DNA of 64,000 nt from Antitrichia curtipendula. Its lineage: Eukaryota; Streptophyta; Bryopsida; Hypnales; Leucodontaceae. Positions 36,884 to 48,863 of the stretch are shown here, piece after piece. A program made the translations under genes and the position numbers. Location of the stretch: positions 21,410,981-21,474,980 of the forward strand of contig OX579640.1 of assembly GCA_951230915.1 (NCBI GenBank), given 5' to 3'. The notes under the pieces were generated by a model. The model saw only the letters and a list, made by a program, of their open reading frames with translations, searched no databases and had not been told where the DNA came from. The first letter of the stretch is position 1; each line of letters starts with the position of its first letter.

Positions 36884-38177
36884 AGTGGAGATGGCCGTTG
36901 GATCGTTGGGGTCTAATTTCTTAATGTAAAATACATTTTGCCATGTATATTGAGGAGTATGAGGGTCGTGAGCTTGGTTTTGGGTACTTTCCTAAAAGTC
37001 TGCTCTCATGCACCTATTTTAGCAACCAAGGTGTATTTAGCCTTCACAGAGCTGTTTTTTTTATCTCATCTAGGAGAACCCTGACCCTGAGATGAACTTT
37101 AGACCCCCTCTCTCTTTGCATGGTTGTGGGTGCAGTTCTAGAGCTGGATATGGTCTGTACCGGTTTTGTGATATTGAAGGTTTCCGCAAAGAGTATTTTA
37201 TGTGTTGATTGTAAGCAGCAGCGTTTCTTTGGTACCTTTTAATTCGTTTCCAGTCTGTAAGTTTCCAAAGCAGTTGAGCTTGTGAAAGTGTTGGAAACAT
37301 CAAGGCTTCCAATTCTGAATTTGGAGTTGTAGATGCAAAGCTGTTTTTTTTAAATAATCCTCCACTGTTTGAAAATACAAAGCTCATCATGAAAACCCAG
37401 CAACTGGCTGAGGCTCGGTTTCTCCTGCATCTGCAAAGTGTGCAAGGTAATTAATTTGAATAATAAAACAGAAATGCTTGCACTCGACCTCAGTAGTACG
37501 GAAGCTGTGCTTGTTGCTAGCTTAGCAACGCCAGCACATCTAAAAGGTCTTCATAGATTGCAGCATGATGTCTTAACTCCTGAGTGCCCAGTGCGTGTTT
37601 ACTAAAATCTAAACTCTTGTGAACGTATTCCAATTAAAACTATCACCAAACAAGAGATCCACATAAAGTGATCGTACGGATTGGTAGTGGAGACAAGCTT
37701 GGAGCTCAAGGAAAAAGGACACATCCTTTGATCACATTGTTGAAAAGATTATAATAGTTAGAGTAACAAGGAAATCTTTAAATTTCAAGAGACAAGATCC
37801 CATTATTAGGGTGCTTAGGGATTAAGACTTGAGAAGCCATCATCTACTGAAGAAAAGCATAGTTCTTTCATGAACCTAAATTGGGGTTTAGTATGTCTGC
37901 ATGAATTGATGTCTCTAGTAAAACAGACACTCATGAGTATTTGTTTCATTTGTATGCACACGTCTTTGATACAATGAAGGAATCCAGCTAAAATCTACTC
38001 CTTCCGTCTTGAAATGATTGTCCACAATTTTGTTGATATTTTTTTCAGCAAATTTCACTAACCATGTTGTGAAAACACATAACTCAAAAAGGTTCCAAAT
38101 TTTATATCACTAGAATCATTGCAACTTAAATAAAATTAGCCACAAGGAAGTATTTTTTTGACCTACTCAAAACAACC
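36884..38177. other. 3' flank of SBE and spacer
   Basis: The first few hundred bases should be the 3' UTR of the branching-enzyme gene. A minus-strand open frame at 37070-37390 has no recognisable domain and is rejected. No repeat recognised before the MITE at 38178. Confidence 0.5.
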
Positions 38178-38406
38178 TTAACCCTTAAACGTCGAGGTAG
38201 ACGTTTTGCGGCCGATGAATGACAAGAGAATCTCCTACGTAGGATAGAAGTGCAACTATTCATCCTCCAAATTTTGTGGAAAAAAGGAAGATCATCTACA
38301 GTAGTTTGACTTCCAATGAGTGCTTTTGCATTATTTTAATCCAACAATTCACACAATGTCAAAACAAATGATTTCCATGGTTATAAGCCCGTAGTTTAAG
38401 GGTTAA
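38178..38406 (+). mobile_element. MITE family A, best copy
   Basis: 229 bp with ends TTAACCCTTAAACGTC and GTAGTTTAAGGGTTAA, a clear terminal inverted repeat. Internal blocks 'gatgaatgacaagagaatctcc', 'gaagtgcaactattcatcc', 'cagtagtttgacttccaatgagtgcttttgcatt' and 'ccaacaattcacac' recur in the three other copies. Non-coding. Confidence 0.85.
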
Positions 38407-38683
38407 AGAAACATGGCATTCAAAATGGACAATCATTTTGGGACAGAGAGTATATTTCAAGCAAGTGAGTATATTTCAAGCAAGTGAGCTAGTAGTGTGG
38501 GGTTAGGGCCTAGTTGATTTTTGTAGGTTGCATGTTTGAGATTGGTTTTCAAGAGCAACAAGGTAGTGCAAGATTGGGAGATGTTAGTTGAGTAGGCAGG
38601 TGGAGTATTGGAGTATTTGTGTGTTTGTTTTGCAGGTCTATTATGTTAGCTACTAAGTGGTGTGCACTAGGAGCAACTTATAT

Positions 38684-38911
38684 AACACTTAAACGTCAAC
38701 ACAAATGCCAAGGATTTGATGGATGATAGGGAATCCATGTAGTAGGACAGAAGGGCAATTATTCATCCTCAAAATTTTGTTGTGAAAAGGAGAGGTCATA
38801 TATAGTAGTTTGACTTTCAATAAGTGTTTTTACTATTTCTTAAGCCAATGACTTACACTGTAATAAAAAGGGATGATTTTCAAGGTCACCCCTTTGTCTT
38901 ATAAGGGTTAA
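38684..38911 (+). mobile_element. MITE family A, copy 3
   Basis: Starts 'acacttaaacgtcaac' and ends 'cttataagggttaa'; inside it carries the same blocks as 38178-38406 ('gatggatgatagggaatcc', 'attattcatcctcaaaattttgttgtgaaaagg', 'tagtttgactttcaataagtg'). It lies only about 280 bp from the best copy in the same orientation. Confidence 0.75.
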
Positions 38912-41375
38912 AAAAAAATTCACTCTAAATTTCCTTTTGTTGTCAATCTGATTCATTTTTGTATTGAATAAAATCACTAATGTTGCGATGGATGTTTGGA
39001 TTGTATAGCCAAAATCCTTCCCAAAATTTTGTAACAACATAAACAGTGAAGCCTAAAGCAAATTCCATGTGAACCTCACGAAGCCTAATTTCCACCATAC
39101 TTAACCCTTGAAGGGCCCAAAAGCCCTTTGTGGCCATATAGTATATTATGAATTTGGTGGTATTTGATCAGAAAAACATCGACCAAATGTTGTTAAGTAC
39201 AAAGTAAATTAATGGTTATGATAGTATATAAATAAAGATGTATCATAATTCATATATTAAAGGATGATTGTAAAAAAGACCGGTATTATTTTTTGTCACA
39301 ATTAAAGTAACGGAGTTGTTTTCAAATATAACTTTTGATAATAGAACCACATGAACTTGAAATTTTTATTGGAGATGGTTAACTTGACTATATTCATTTT
39401 AAATTTAAATTCAATTTTGCTAATTTGTCACAATTTAAGGTTTAGTAGTTTTTTACACTATGGAGTACCAAAAATTAATGGTTTAGAGCTGAAATTTCTA
39501 TAGTCTGAGATTCTATCAACACATATTAAACAAGTCTTATCGATTTCTTCTTTTTCTTTAGCCACTAAATACCCAAGGGACCATATTTGGAATAAATAAA
39601 ATCTTATCAAAGTATTATTTGGTAAATTATAAAAGTCTATTTTAATCATTGAAAATGTTTTTTCTATTGATGATTTTGTGCTAGGGTGTCCATTGCAAAT
39701 CTTGATTTTTAGTGTTAGAGGCTATTTGAAATGAGCCTCAAATACACTAAATCTTAGAAGAAAATCCTTAAAGAAATCACATTAGAAATTCATTTTTAAA
39801 ATTATAAAGAAGATTTTGAGAAGTCATAAATTGATTAAAATTATGCACATTATGCCCTTTAACCTCATATTTATTTCATGACTTCAATTTTAGATTTGAC
39901 ATAAAAAATGCAAGGATATAGAGACTTCAAATCAATTTCATTGTTTTAACACTTTCTTGATATGTACACACATGTACATTGAAGTAAATCCACACTAATG
40001 ATAAGGCATGAATGAACAACCATCCAATAATAAGTTTCCCTAAATCTCCACCTAAATTGCTTCTACTTTGTCTCGATTAGATTAATCTTGCAATATACTT
40101 TACATTAAGAAATAACACTTAATAAAAAATTAACAAAACACCAACTATCATTTACAAAACATGCCTCAATTCCTATCAATTCAAAACCACTAACATTTGC
40201 AAGAGTTGAAGAGAATGAAGAAGCAAAGAGGCAGCTTAGGGTTAAGCCTAAAGGCACCCCAAAATGACTCTGTTCACATATCCAACAATCTCAAAACATC
40301 ACTTTAGCCCCCCAATGCCCAATAACATGACATTTAACTTTAAAGAAATTCTATGAATCTCAAAAAAAGGCCCATGAAACTCTATAAATGCTATGAATAT
40401 CAATCTAATAGTAAGAAAATATAGAAATAATAAGCTAAAGCATGATTAAAAGGCTCTAATATTTCCTCTAAATCCACCTCCAATTTAACACAAATTTACT
40501 TGCAATATACAATATGCTCACTTGATTTGAAGCACTTTTAGATTATAGAGCATTCCAAAGCCAAAACAACATCAATGGATGTTAATGGATATAGTAAATT
40601 CCAAAAGAAATATAGGTGAAAAATCGGACTTGGCAAAGATTAAGAAGATGGCTAAACAATTGTCTACACCACAAATTCTAATCCATTTTGTCTCATTTGA
40701 TTTGGTAGAAAAGGTCTTTATAAAGAAAACCTTTTTGTCCACAACTCTATGGTTCAACAACAATACCATTGCATTCTAAATTTGGGTACACTTCTTTTAA
40801 CCCACCATGACTCTCTTGCAATTAGTGCATGTCTTATTTCCATTGAGCTTCATAACTATTGAATTTTGATTGCTCCTTCTCTCCTTGCAGAAGACCCCAA
40901 TCCTAAACCCTAAAACCCTTGAAAACCCTTGAAAACCTTGAACCAGAGCTCACCCATTGCTTTCTCCTTGGGCTTAATTTTGTAGACCCTTGACATTTAA
41001 AGCCAAGCAAAGAAAACATTAGTTTAGAGCTTAATAATTGTCATACCTTCACCAATGAGTACAATAAAAAAACTGATATTTGATTGAATACACCCCATCT
41101 CTAAGCAACGAGTGATTAGATCTAAACCACTGTCTCTTCATTAAGTTCTCGAATTATAACTTCACAACTTAGGCACAAAAGGATAGAAATCAGGAACCAG
41201 TTTCTTCATCGTGGCAAAGACACAAAACTCACAAGAAGTCTATAACGCCACCTGGGCTGCTGTACGTTAAGCGCAATAGACCGCTCAACTCAAAGTCAGT
41301 AATCAGAAGAATTGAACTGTGCTGCAGTTGAGTAACTGCTTTGCTACAGCTGATGAATATTTTAGATCTCACGAC
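38912..41375. other. AT-rich intergenic DNA
   Basis: No gene recognised. A fragment 'ttaacccttgaagggcccaaaagccc' near 39100 resembles the terminal sequence of family A/F elements but no body follows. Several minus-strand small open frames are low-complexity. The right end approaches the 3' side of the minus-strand RLF gene. Confidence 0.5.
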
Positions 41376-41553
41376 ACATTCAGAGGAATTAATATGATTC
41401 CTGAGCTCCAAGTGGTCCATTCTAGGTGAACTGACACCAAATACAAATAACTGCAATCCGAAGCACATTCAGAGGAATTCATAGGATTCCTGAGCTCCAA
41501 GAGGTCCAGTTTGGTTGAGACCGACACCAAATACAAATAACTGTAATCCGAAG
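41376..41553. repeat. Tandem duplication, two ~89-bp units
   Basis: Two adjacent units share CACATTCAGAGGAATT, 'ggattcctgagctccaag.ggtcca', 'gacaccaaatacaaataactg.aatccgaag'. They differ at roughly a dozen positions by eye. The block lies about 200 bp downstream of the RLF stop codon, so it could fall in its 3' untranslated region. Confidence 0.75.
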
Positions 41554-41753
41554 CAGGAAATTTGTCAGAAGTGAATGATCCATCGCTTGTGTAATCACTG
41601 ATAGCTGGAATCCTGCTTTGCAATGTCCATCGATCTCCAGTCAGAGAGTTCAATCCATTGGACCGCAATATGTCTTTGCCTGGGTATAAATCATAATACC
41701 TTAAGGTTGCCAGATGATCGTGCGAAGTTATCATAAGAATGAGAACGCAAAGG

Positions 41754-43055
41754 CTATGTTTGGGGAGTGTCCAAAATGCCCACCATGCACTTCTCCATCA
41801 GAAACTCGGCGTTCACCCATGCATGATACTTGTCTGAGAAGCCAAAGTTAAGTCGAAACAAAAAAATGGAATAGCTTAAACAATGCAACGAACCTGATAA
41901 GAGAAGGCATAAGAATTTTCCGAATTAACGACTCCAAATAACGAGCACAGGCACTAGACATTCAAGTGAAGACGACGACGGCACTAGTTGAGAAAATCAA
42001 GGATGAAGATACTGAAGAGCGCAGTGCAGTCCCTGCCAGCCCCTTTCATGAGCATGTCTTTGCCTGCCACAAATTCCAATATCCCAACTCATGAAGTCCC
42101 CCCACCAAGCATAATGCATGTAAAACGACTGTGCATCAACGCTAGAGCCCGTAGCAGCTAAACATATTACTGTACTGGTAGAGCCTGCCAAGAAAACCCT
42201 AAGAATCAGCTACAGTCACACGCGTAGTATAAATTTCAACGTGGAATGATGCAAAAAATGACGGATTGAGAGGGTGGAAGCAGACCTCCAGGGTGGAAGC
42301 GAATGTAAGGAGATATATTGTAAACGCGACCTCGCAGCACAGTCCACGCATCCTCGTCCGTCTTGTGTTGCTTGACCTCCGCCATGGTTATCAGCCTCTT
42401 CGGAGACTTCCCTTTCAATCCTGATCCAGTCGAATTAACAGACGGCAGAGCCACAGCATGGCGGATGTGAGTACAAACAGTGCCCGACACCAACCGACAG
42501 CAGATCGCGTACCACGTCGATAGGGAATACAGAGAGCAAATGAAATAGCAAGGGTGGAGCCGAAATAAACCCTAAATTAATTCAGGGTAGAAGATTCATG
42601 GGCAGACCGGGGGTGGGGTGGGGTGAGGTGGGGAGCAGCTGACCTGCGAGATCGGGCTCGGTTTGCAAGAGTCGCAGCCAGACCATCTGGCTGTAACCCT
42701 TTTCGAGGGGCACGCGAGCGCGAGGGGCAGGCTTGGGGGGCGGCATGACAGGGGCGATGGCGTCGTCGTCGTCGCCATCGTCAGGGCTGGGGGTGATGGA
42801 AAGCAAAGTAAGGGAAGCAGTCGTGGCAGTCGTGACAGCGGAAGAGGATTCGGGAGGGGCTGAAGCAGGCGAGGGTTGCGAGTGGGGCGTAAGGGGAGCG
42901 GAGGCAGCCGTGGAAGCGGAAGAGGATTCGGGAAGGGCTGAAGCAGGCGAGGGTTGCGAGTGGAGCGTCATGATCAACAGAAGTTCAATGAGCTCGCCCG
43001 CAAGCACAGCCAGCAAACGGAGAACAAACAGGTAGTCTGCTCTAAAAGCGACCAT
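41754..43055 (-). CDS. RLF: Cytochrome b5-domain protein, RLF type
   Basis: Heme-binding b5-fold protein; the Arabidopsis relative RLF is a cytosolic factor needed for lateral root formation. Four exons: 43055-42644, 42420-42286, 42063-42013, 41833-41754, all with GT-AG borders, 225 residues plus TAG. The family signature is clear: [70 protein letters not shown] and [20 protein letters not shown]. The heme ligands would be His180 (HPGG) and His203 (NKYHAWV), 23 residues apart. The start is uncertain: ATG at 43055 gives a hydrophobic leader before [11 protein letters not shown], while ATG at 42971 gives 197 residues without it, closer to known RLF proteins. Exon 1 contains two ~26-residue Ser/Ala/Pro repeats beginning SQPSPASA. 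Exons are intact, so the gene looks functional. Confidence 0.9.
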
Positions 43056-43208
43056 TTAAGCCTGCCTAACTCATCATTGACAGTAGTAGATATTTCAAGC
43101 AACATGTCACTCTTGCCTAGATAGGGGTTGCATTTAGAACATGATCGCTTTTAGAGCATATGTATCAAAAGGTCCCATGTACTCTACAGTACAAGCGCAA
43201 GTCACCTT

Positions 43209-43270
43209 TGGTCAAGCCCGTGGCACCCGTGGTCAAGCCCGTGGCACCCGTGGTCAAGCGTGTGGCACTT
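43209..43270. repeat. 21-bp tandem repeat, three units
   Basis: GGTCAAGCCCGTGGCACCCG units repeat about three times, the last one degraded (GGTCAAGCGTGTGGCACTTG). It lies 5' of the RLF gene, about 155 bp from its distal ATG. Confidence 0.85.
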
Positions 43271-43274
43271 GCAG

Positions 43275-43738
43275 TTAACCTTTAAAGAACGAGGGGTGAC
43301 CTTGGTTGAGTCTATAGTAGTGCAATGGGCCTCTTGCAGTAACCATTTATTTGCTAAGCAAATTCTTTTTTGCAAATTTTGAGTTTATATTTGCAATTAG
43401 AGGCCTGGAATTAGTTAGCAGAGGTGTTGACAACAAAATGAATACAACACAAAATAGGGGTCTTTTTTCTTACATTCACCCTTAGTTGAACCTTTGTAAG
43501 AGGCTTGTTGCACTATTATAGACTCAACCAATGACCTTGGAAATCATTCCTTTTCTTTACTGTATGAATCATTAGCTTAAAAAATAGCAAAAGCAATCAT
43601 TGGAAGTCAAACTACTATAGAAGACCTCCCCTTTTCACAACCGGATTTCAAGGATGAATAGTTGGACTTTTGTTCTACTACAACGATTCCCTATTGTCCA
43701 TCGGACGTTCAACTTCTGTGTTAACGTTCAAGGATTAA
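43275..43738 (-). mobile_element. MITE family A, copy 4, carrying a nested insertion
   Basis: Ends TTAACCTTTAAAGAACG and CGTTCAAGGATTAA. The right part (43532-43738), read on the minus strand, has the family A blocks 'caacttttgtt'-type start, 'actattcatcc', 'ggaggtcttctatagtagtttgacttccaatga' and 'aatgattcatac'. The element is split near 43301 by another element (next entry). Confidence 0.75.
43302..43531. mobile_element. Small TIR element nested in MITE A
   Basis: About 230 bp. Ends TTGGTTGAGTCTATAGTAGT and its inverted partner (ACTATTATAGACTCAACCAA), continued inward by 'gcaa..ggcctctt' / 'aagaggcttgttgc'. The flanks repeat TGACC (43297-43301 and 43532-43536), a probable 5-bp or slightly longer target duplication. 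No coding capacity. Confidence 0.75.
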
Positions 43739-44378
43739 ATCCAAGGCACCCATGTGAAGGCCTAAGTACGTGTCAAACAAGGGTACCTCAAATTTTGGGT
43801 TGAAATTTTCACCTGCGTATTCCGATTTATCATCCATTTCACTATCATCCAAATAATGGTAGAGATTATTGTTGTGATACTTTGCAGCACCCAAGCTGAC
43901 AAGTTTCGATTGGAAGAATTATGGTCTTACGGTTTGCTTTCTAGAATGCTTCTTGCTTAATACCAATTTAGTAGCTCCGTTTGGAACCCAGAGCGCTCTT
44001 GGATGTAGGAGTATGAAAGTCTAAGCGTCGCGAGAACATGGGATTGCATTTCAACTGGTCTTTTGTGCTTGAAATCATGACCAACAGGTAGTACTTTACT
44101 CCATGCTCATCCCTCATCCTATTGGGTTAACTCTATTTTAGGATAGTAGTTTGAATGGAGTCATTACATTGCTAGTAGAGAGCACTCTAGACTCCAATTT
44201 GTTAGTGCATTTTATGCTTGGACTGTCACGATCTCATTCACTTAAACACAAGAACGATGCAGCTAGAATGCAGTCTTTAATATTTCCCTTGCGCTTTTTA
44301 CAATGCTTTTGACGGACTAGTTGTTTAAATTGTATTCTCTCATCTATGAATTCACCGTGTTGAATTTTTGTTTTATTG
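43739..44378. other. Intergenic spacer
   Basis: No gene or repeat recognised. It may contain further unrecognisable exons or introns of the ABC1 kinase remnant that follows. Confidence 0.4.
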
Positions 44379-45310
44379 GAAGCTCGTGACATTGAAGATT
44401 TTTATGAGAAATTGAAGGCTGATAAAACTGTCAAAATTCTACTTCTATAAAAACAACTAAGTGGCCAACAAGTGCTTCTCATGGAATGGATCAATGGCAT
44501 CCATTGCATTGACTTGTAGGTTAGTGATTGTCTTGTATTCTTTTAATTTGTTCACCATGTCTAAGTGTCAATGCTTCAGCTTCTACTACAAGCCTTGTTG
44601 TGTTCCATGTTGTCATCATGGTATTATAGTGTACATAATGCCGGGTAACAAAAGTTACTTCATGCTATATACTAGATTTGGTGATTTTTGTTTACGTACT
44701 TCTATTATTTGGTATGCGTCCTTGCTATGTACACTACCCCGTCTCAAATTTGGCTAGGCTCTAATAGTCTATTATCTCTCCATTTGTAGGGTGTTAAGAA
44801 TGCAAGCATTGATGTAGAAGCTTTCATTACTATAGGAGTAAGTTTTGCTTTCCAGCAATTGTTAGAATTTGGTCTATTTCATGGAAACATATTTGCTATG
44901 CGCTATGGATGAATTGCTACATCGAAACATTGTTGAACTTAGTTAGATAAGTTTTGAGAATATGAACTTGTTTAAATTAGGAAATAGTGCATTAGGTTTT
45001 TTGTATTATGTTTCAATTGTTTTCTTGCATCAAATATTAGAGGTAGGAAGGTTATACATGCATGAGACGTGTGACAGGAGAAACTTCCTTATTTGCTTAG
45101 AAATGGGCTTTTTCAGAGTCTGGTGATCTTCCTACAATTGGCATAGAAATAATTCTAAGAAATAATCAAATAGTTATAGATGCAGTTGTGCATGCTATAA
45201 ACGAGGATTACATGGAGATGATAGGAAATTTTACTAGACTAGGTATTTTTGGAAATGAGCACTGCTATAACACCCATTGTCCCATCTTTAGAAGCCACAT
45301 GACAAAACTC
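44379..45310 (+). pseudogene. Remnant of an ABC1 (ABC1K/ADCK) atypical kinase gene
   Basis: ABC1 kinases act in plastids and mitochondria on prenyl-lipid metabolism. Pieces here occur in family order: EARDIEDFYEKLKADKTVKI, then after a stop LSGQQVLLMEWINGIHCID (44460-44514), GVKNASIDVEAFITIG (near 44790-44838), LLEFGLFHGNIFAMRYG (44860-44910) and VIDAVVHAINEDYMEMIG with a following 'TPIVPSLEA' in a shifted frame (45172-45297). The FHGDPHPGNIFAM catalytic segment is shortened: the DPHPG residues are missing, so no kinase activity is possible. Stops and frameshifts are present. Intron positions between the first pieces appear kept, so this is a decayed gene copy rather than a processed one. Upstream and downstream exons were not found. 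Confidence 0.75.
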
Positions 45311-46722
45311 AACTAAAAAAGGTTTAATACACTTCAACTTTTGTTTAGTTACCAACGTGTAAATACAATTTTTCACTTTACACATTTCCATTGGTTCTCA
45401 ATTTCTATTAAAAAAAAGGTTACTCAAATTGCATTCTACTCTAATATACTTCTCATGCTTATTTGGCAACTTATTTGGTAATGCTCTGCTAGATTTGTTC
45501 AATTTTTGCAGTTAGACTCTTGTACAATTGTCTTTTGGAAATATTGAAACAATCGTCTTTGCAAGTCAAATGGAAGAATTTTCTTCTTCCAGCCAAGCTC
45601 CCGTCTTCTTCTTGCACGACCTAAGCCTCACGTTCTTCCTACCCTCATGGTCGAAGTTTCCTTTGGAGTGTAGCTATACCTCTAATTTGTACCATTTTTT
45701 GGGATATCCCTTTTCTTGCACCATCATTATCCATGTTATCAATGTGGCACCATTGACCCTCTTCCTCTCCTTGAATTTTCTTTGTCATTGCATTACGTTG
45801 CCGTAGTATATTGCTCATTGTAGCGATCTTGAAGTAAGCCCTTGCTTTTGAAGTAGATGGACTTTGTAGTACCAATAAGTTCGTATTTCTTTGAAAGCAT
45901 TGATTGAGCTTGTTCAAGGTCAAATTTTTGTTGAACATTGGAAAACATTCGCTCATAATGATTTCAGCTCTAAGATCTTGCGACCTGAAGCCGCATCAAT
46001 GAGTATGAGAGACGCTCTGGAACAGTCCGGGTGACTTCTTCCAATTTTAGAGACACTTATTTACTAAGTATGCGGCTAATTAAATTCTTTTGCCTTTTTT
46101 ACAGGCTTCAATTTGTTGATGTTGCGATTTTCTTTGTAAATTTATCTCCGTTACATTCTTAACTCTGGTAGGCTTGGTATGTTAATGTAGCAAAACGAGT
46201 AGTTTGATCTAACTAACTTGACTTTGTGCCGTGAAATAATGTTGGATTTGTGTTGCCTACGAAATTAGAGGAATATCAGAGAAGGCAACTTGTTTATGAT
46301 GTAGAATGATGTCAAATTCTTTTCCAGTATACTTTTTTCAAGTCAAACCTCCGCAGTGTGTATATCTCGATCCTTACATTGGAGTGGTATGTGTATTACA
46401 GTAGACTACAACTTTGGTTTGAATAGTTCAAAATATCATAGAACACGATAAGGAAGAAAGTAAAGGGTTTCGAGTACAGAGCATTGAGCATACTAATCAT
46501 GAACAAAGATTCTACTCTAGCACTTTGCTTGGTAGAGCCCCGTGACCTTGGCCTAAATATTGTGGCTTTCTTGGAGTACCTTTGCAATATCCAAAATGCT
46601 TTTCTATATGATGTCCATCCCCAAGTAGAAAACAACGCTCATGGGCACTCTCCTCGAACAATGTGCATTCAAGCTTGCCACAATTAAGTTTTTTAATGAG
46701 GTAACCTTGGATTGAGGAGGAG
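45311..46722. other. Spacer with possible decayed retroelement
   Basis: No gene recognised. The open frames at 45528-45806, 45645-45956 (minus) and 46484-46687 have no domain. The 3' part (46600-46722) ends in a purine-rich run (GGATTGAGGAGGAG) just before a possible LTR start at 46723, so it could be the tail of a Copia-type internal region, but the coding signal is too weak to assert this. Confidence 0.35.
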
Positions 46723-46831
46723 TGTTGAGATAACGATCCTAGTTAACTTAGGTTATTGAAATAACAATCCCAATTAACTTAGGTTAAGTGAGACTTAGGT
46801 TAAAGTAAAAGAAGTAAAAGTGGCTATGGCC

Positions 46832-46905
<74 letters not shown>

Positions 46906-46986
46906 ATCATGTAACACTCAATATACTTGATAGTTCATCTTTTGCACTATGTATTTCTTGTCTTTGCTCTATCTTTCATCACAACA
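46723..46986 (+). mobile_element. Possible LTR of a Copia-type retroelement
   Basis: Begins TGTTGAGATAACG after a polypurine-like run and could end at ACAACA (46986), giving a TG...CA unit of about 264 bp. It holds the AT microsatellite at 46837-46902. There is no matching 5-bp duplication at its borders and no second LTR in the window, so it would be a truncated remnant. Confidence 0.35.
46837..46902. repeat. (AT)n microsatellite, about 33 units
   Basis: Uninterrupted AT dinucleotide run of about 66 bp. Likely polymorphic in length. Confidence 0.97.
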
Positions 46987-47948
46987 CGGTTTTTTGACAA
47001 CACGCGCTCTTGGATTGGCTCTTCTTCAGGGTTTTTTATCCTTTCCTTTTCCTTCTCCATGTGCGGTCTTCTCTCCCTCACTTCTGCCGTCCCGAGGCTC
47101 ATGCTTTGCGTCCTCTGTTGCAGACTGCTTGGCGACAAGCCTTCGTTCACTAGCCAACAACGGCTATTCACTGAAGGCGCGGACTAAGACAAAAAGGTAG
47201 CTCGTATTCAATGTTCAGTCTTCCCATTCTCCGTCCCTTCCTTCCTGCTTTAATTTCTAATTAAGTTGCGATCAACTCCGAGGTTAGCGTTTCCAAAAAT
47301 TCTCTTGGTTGTGTGTGATGTGTTGTTGTGAGGATTCAATTCTACTTGTTTGCGATGCTCAAAACGCTCAGCATTGTTCATATTTTTTTTAATTATTTGA
47401 GTTGCGATCGACTCTGTGGGATAGCGTTTCCGAACCTTTGCTTGGTTGTATTCCATGTACTTCAAATTTTGTGTTTCTTTATTTAGCCCTTCCAGAGTCT
47501 TGGAGGGGTGAATTGTAGTGGATTTTGGATTTTGCAAGTGTGGGCATACTCCTCAAAATGCAGGGTATGGGGCTTAGGCCTCGGCCTCCGTCTATTCCTA
47601 TTCCGGATGTAAGTTGGATTTCATAAACTTTTTCTCTATTTTCATTTGATTTTTTTATTAGGATTTAATTTAGTAGGATTTGTTTGTGATATTATTAAGT
47701 GTTGTTGTATGGTGTGGGCGGTGGTGGATGATCCCGCAGTTGGGAAAATCTACTGGATATATCTAAAGTATCCTCATGATTTAAATGATGATTCATCAAT
47801 GTCCATATCCATACCACCTTTGAGCGACTTGGAGTGACATTCAATCCAGGCTCCATCTTTTGGTGGCAACGCAAGAACAACTTTGAGGCATTGTGGCCTC
47901 TTGATTCACTTTGACTCCGTGGTCAAGATTGGTGCATTGTTTTTTGGG
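46987..47948. other. Spacer without a recognised gene
   Basis: Open frames on both strands (46927-47200; 47250-47537 minus; 47646-47837) show no domain. 'gttgcgatcgactc(c/t)g.ggttagcgtttcc' occurs twice (near 47265 and 47400), a small direct repeat. The right end may contain further pieces of the decayed gene at 47949. Confidence 0.4.
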
Positions 47949-48652
47949 TCTGGCTAGGGACAACCTCAGCAACACCACATGTTTGTTCCGTGGTATGGTA
48001 CACTCAGGTTACCATGTCAGCCCCTTCACCCTTTGGTTACAGATCCTCCAGGTGCCTTCGAGTAGTTTTCTGGGTTTTTAAAATTTCTCACTTGATTCAA
48101 GCTAGAGTACTCCAACAATTTGAGGTTGGGATTGGAACTTTTATCCCTGGACTTGTGTATGTCAATGAAATTGTTGCAGAAGATATTTTGCACACTTACC
48201 TTCCTCGAGATTCCATGGCATATTTGAAGGAGTTGCATGATAGATACTAGGCTGGGATTCGCTACAATGATGTTAGAGATACTATTCTTCCTGGAAGTGG
48301 GAGAGGGCCCAATGGAAGTGGAGGGTCAAGTGGTGGGCGTGGATTCATGACCAATGGAGCTAGAGGAAGATCTAGTGGCTAGAGGCAAGCTTCTGGAAAG
48401 CGGAAGAAGTCTTTGGCAAGAGCTCAGAGAGTGCATGATTCCATCGACCCAGTGACAGGGCTAAGCCACTCAATGAGAATGAAGATAGCCAATCTAGAAG
48501 TTGCAATAGCTGACAAACAAGTGAGATTCTCAAGTAGAGAAATGAAAGTGAATGGTGGGGTTTGTCTTGTAGCCTTTCTTCCACTTGTGGATCCAAAGTT
48601 GTGTGATCCTTTTCCATTTCACTTGGCTACTAGAAGTGTCCCTCTTGAGTAG
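47949..48652 (+). pseudogene. Decayed gene of unknown family, Gly-rich centre
   Basis: One frame (phase of 47990) stays protein-like over about 220 codons but is broken by two TAG codons, at 48248 and near 48380. It reads ARVLQQFEVGIGTFIPGLVY, then LPRDSMAYLKELHDRY, stop, AGIRYNDVRDTILPGSGRGP, a Gly/Ser/Arg-rich stretch, stop, RKKSLARAQRVHDSIDPVTG, and ends ATRSVPLE. Each TAG would be CAG (Gln) with one C-to-T change. Just upstream another frame (47949-48067) reads GQPQQHHMFVPWYGTLRLPC. I do not recognise the family. It could be a transposon-borne or lineage-specific gene. Confidence 0.45.
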
Positions 48653-48863
48653 TTTGAGGTTTGAGGTCTTTACAGAAGTGGTAGTTTGAGGCACTCTTTG
48701 AGCACTCATTTTTTACAACATTATTTTGTAAGACCAGCTAAGTCATTGCATTGTTTGATTAGACTCTGCATTACATTCACGAATGAAGGGCTAATGAAAA
48801 TATCCCAGTGAATATTGTCTTTGAGCACTCATTTTTGAGAACATTATTTTGTAAGACCGGCGC

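Noticed and set aside
42663..43035. Plus-strand Gly/Ser-rich open frames opposite RLF exon 1
   Set aside because: Antisense shadows of the Ser/Ala/Pro repeat in the real minus-strand exon.
46396..46722. Copia-type reverse transcriptase or RNase H region before the possible LTR
   Set aside because: No diagnostic motifs could be read in any frame; only the purine run and TG start are suggestive.
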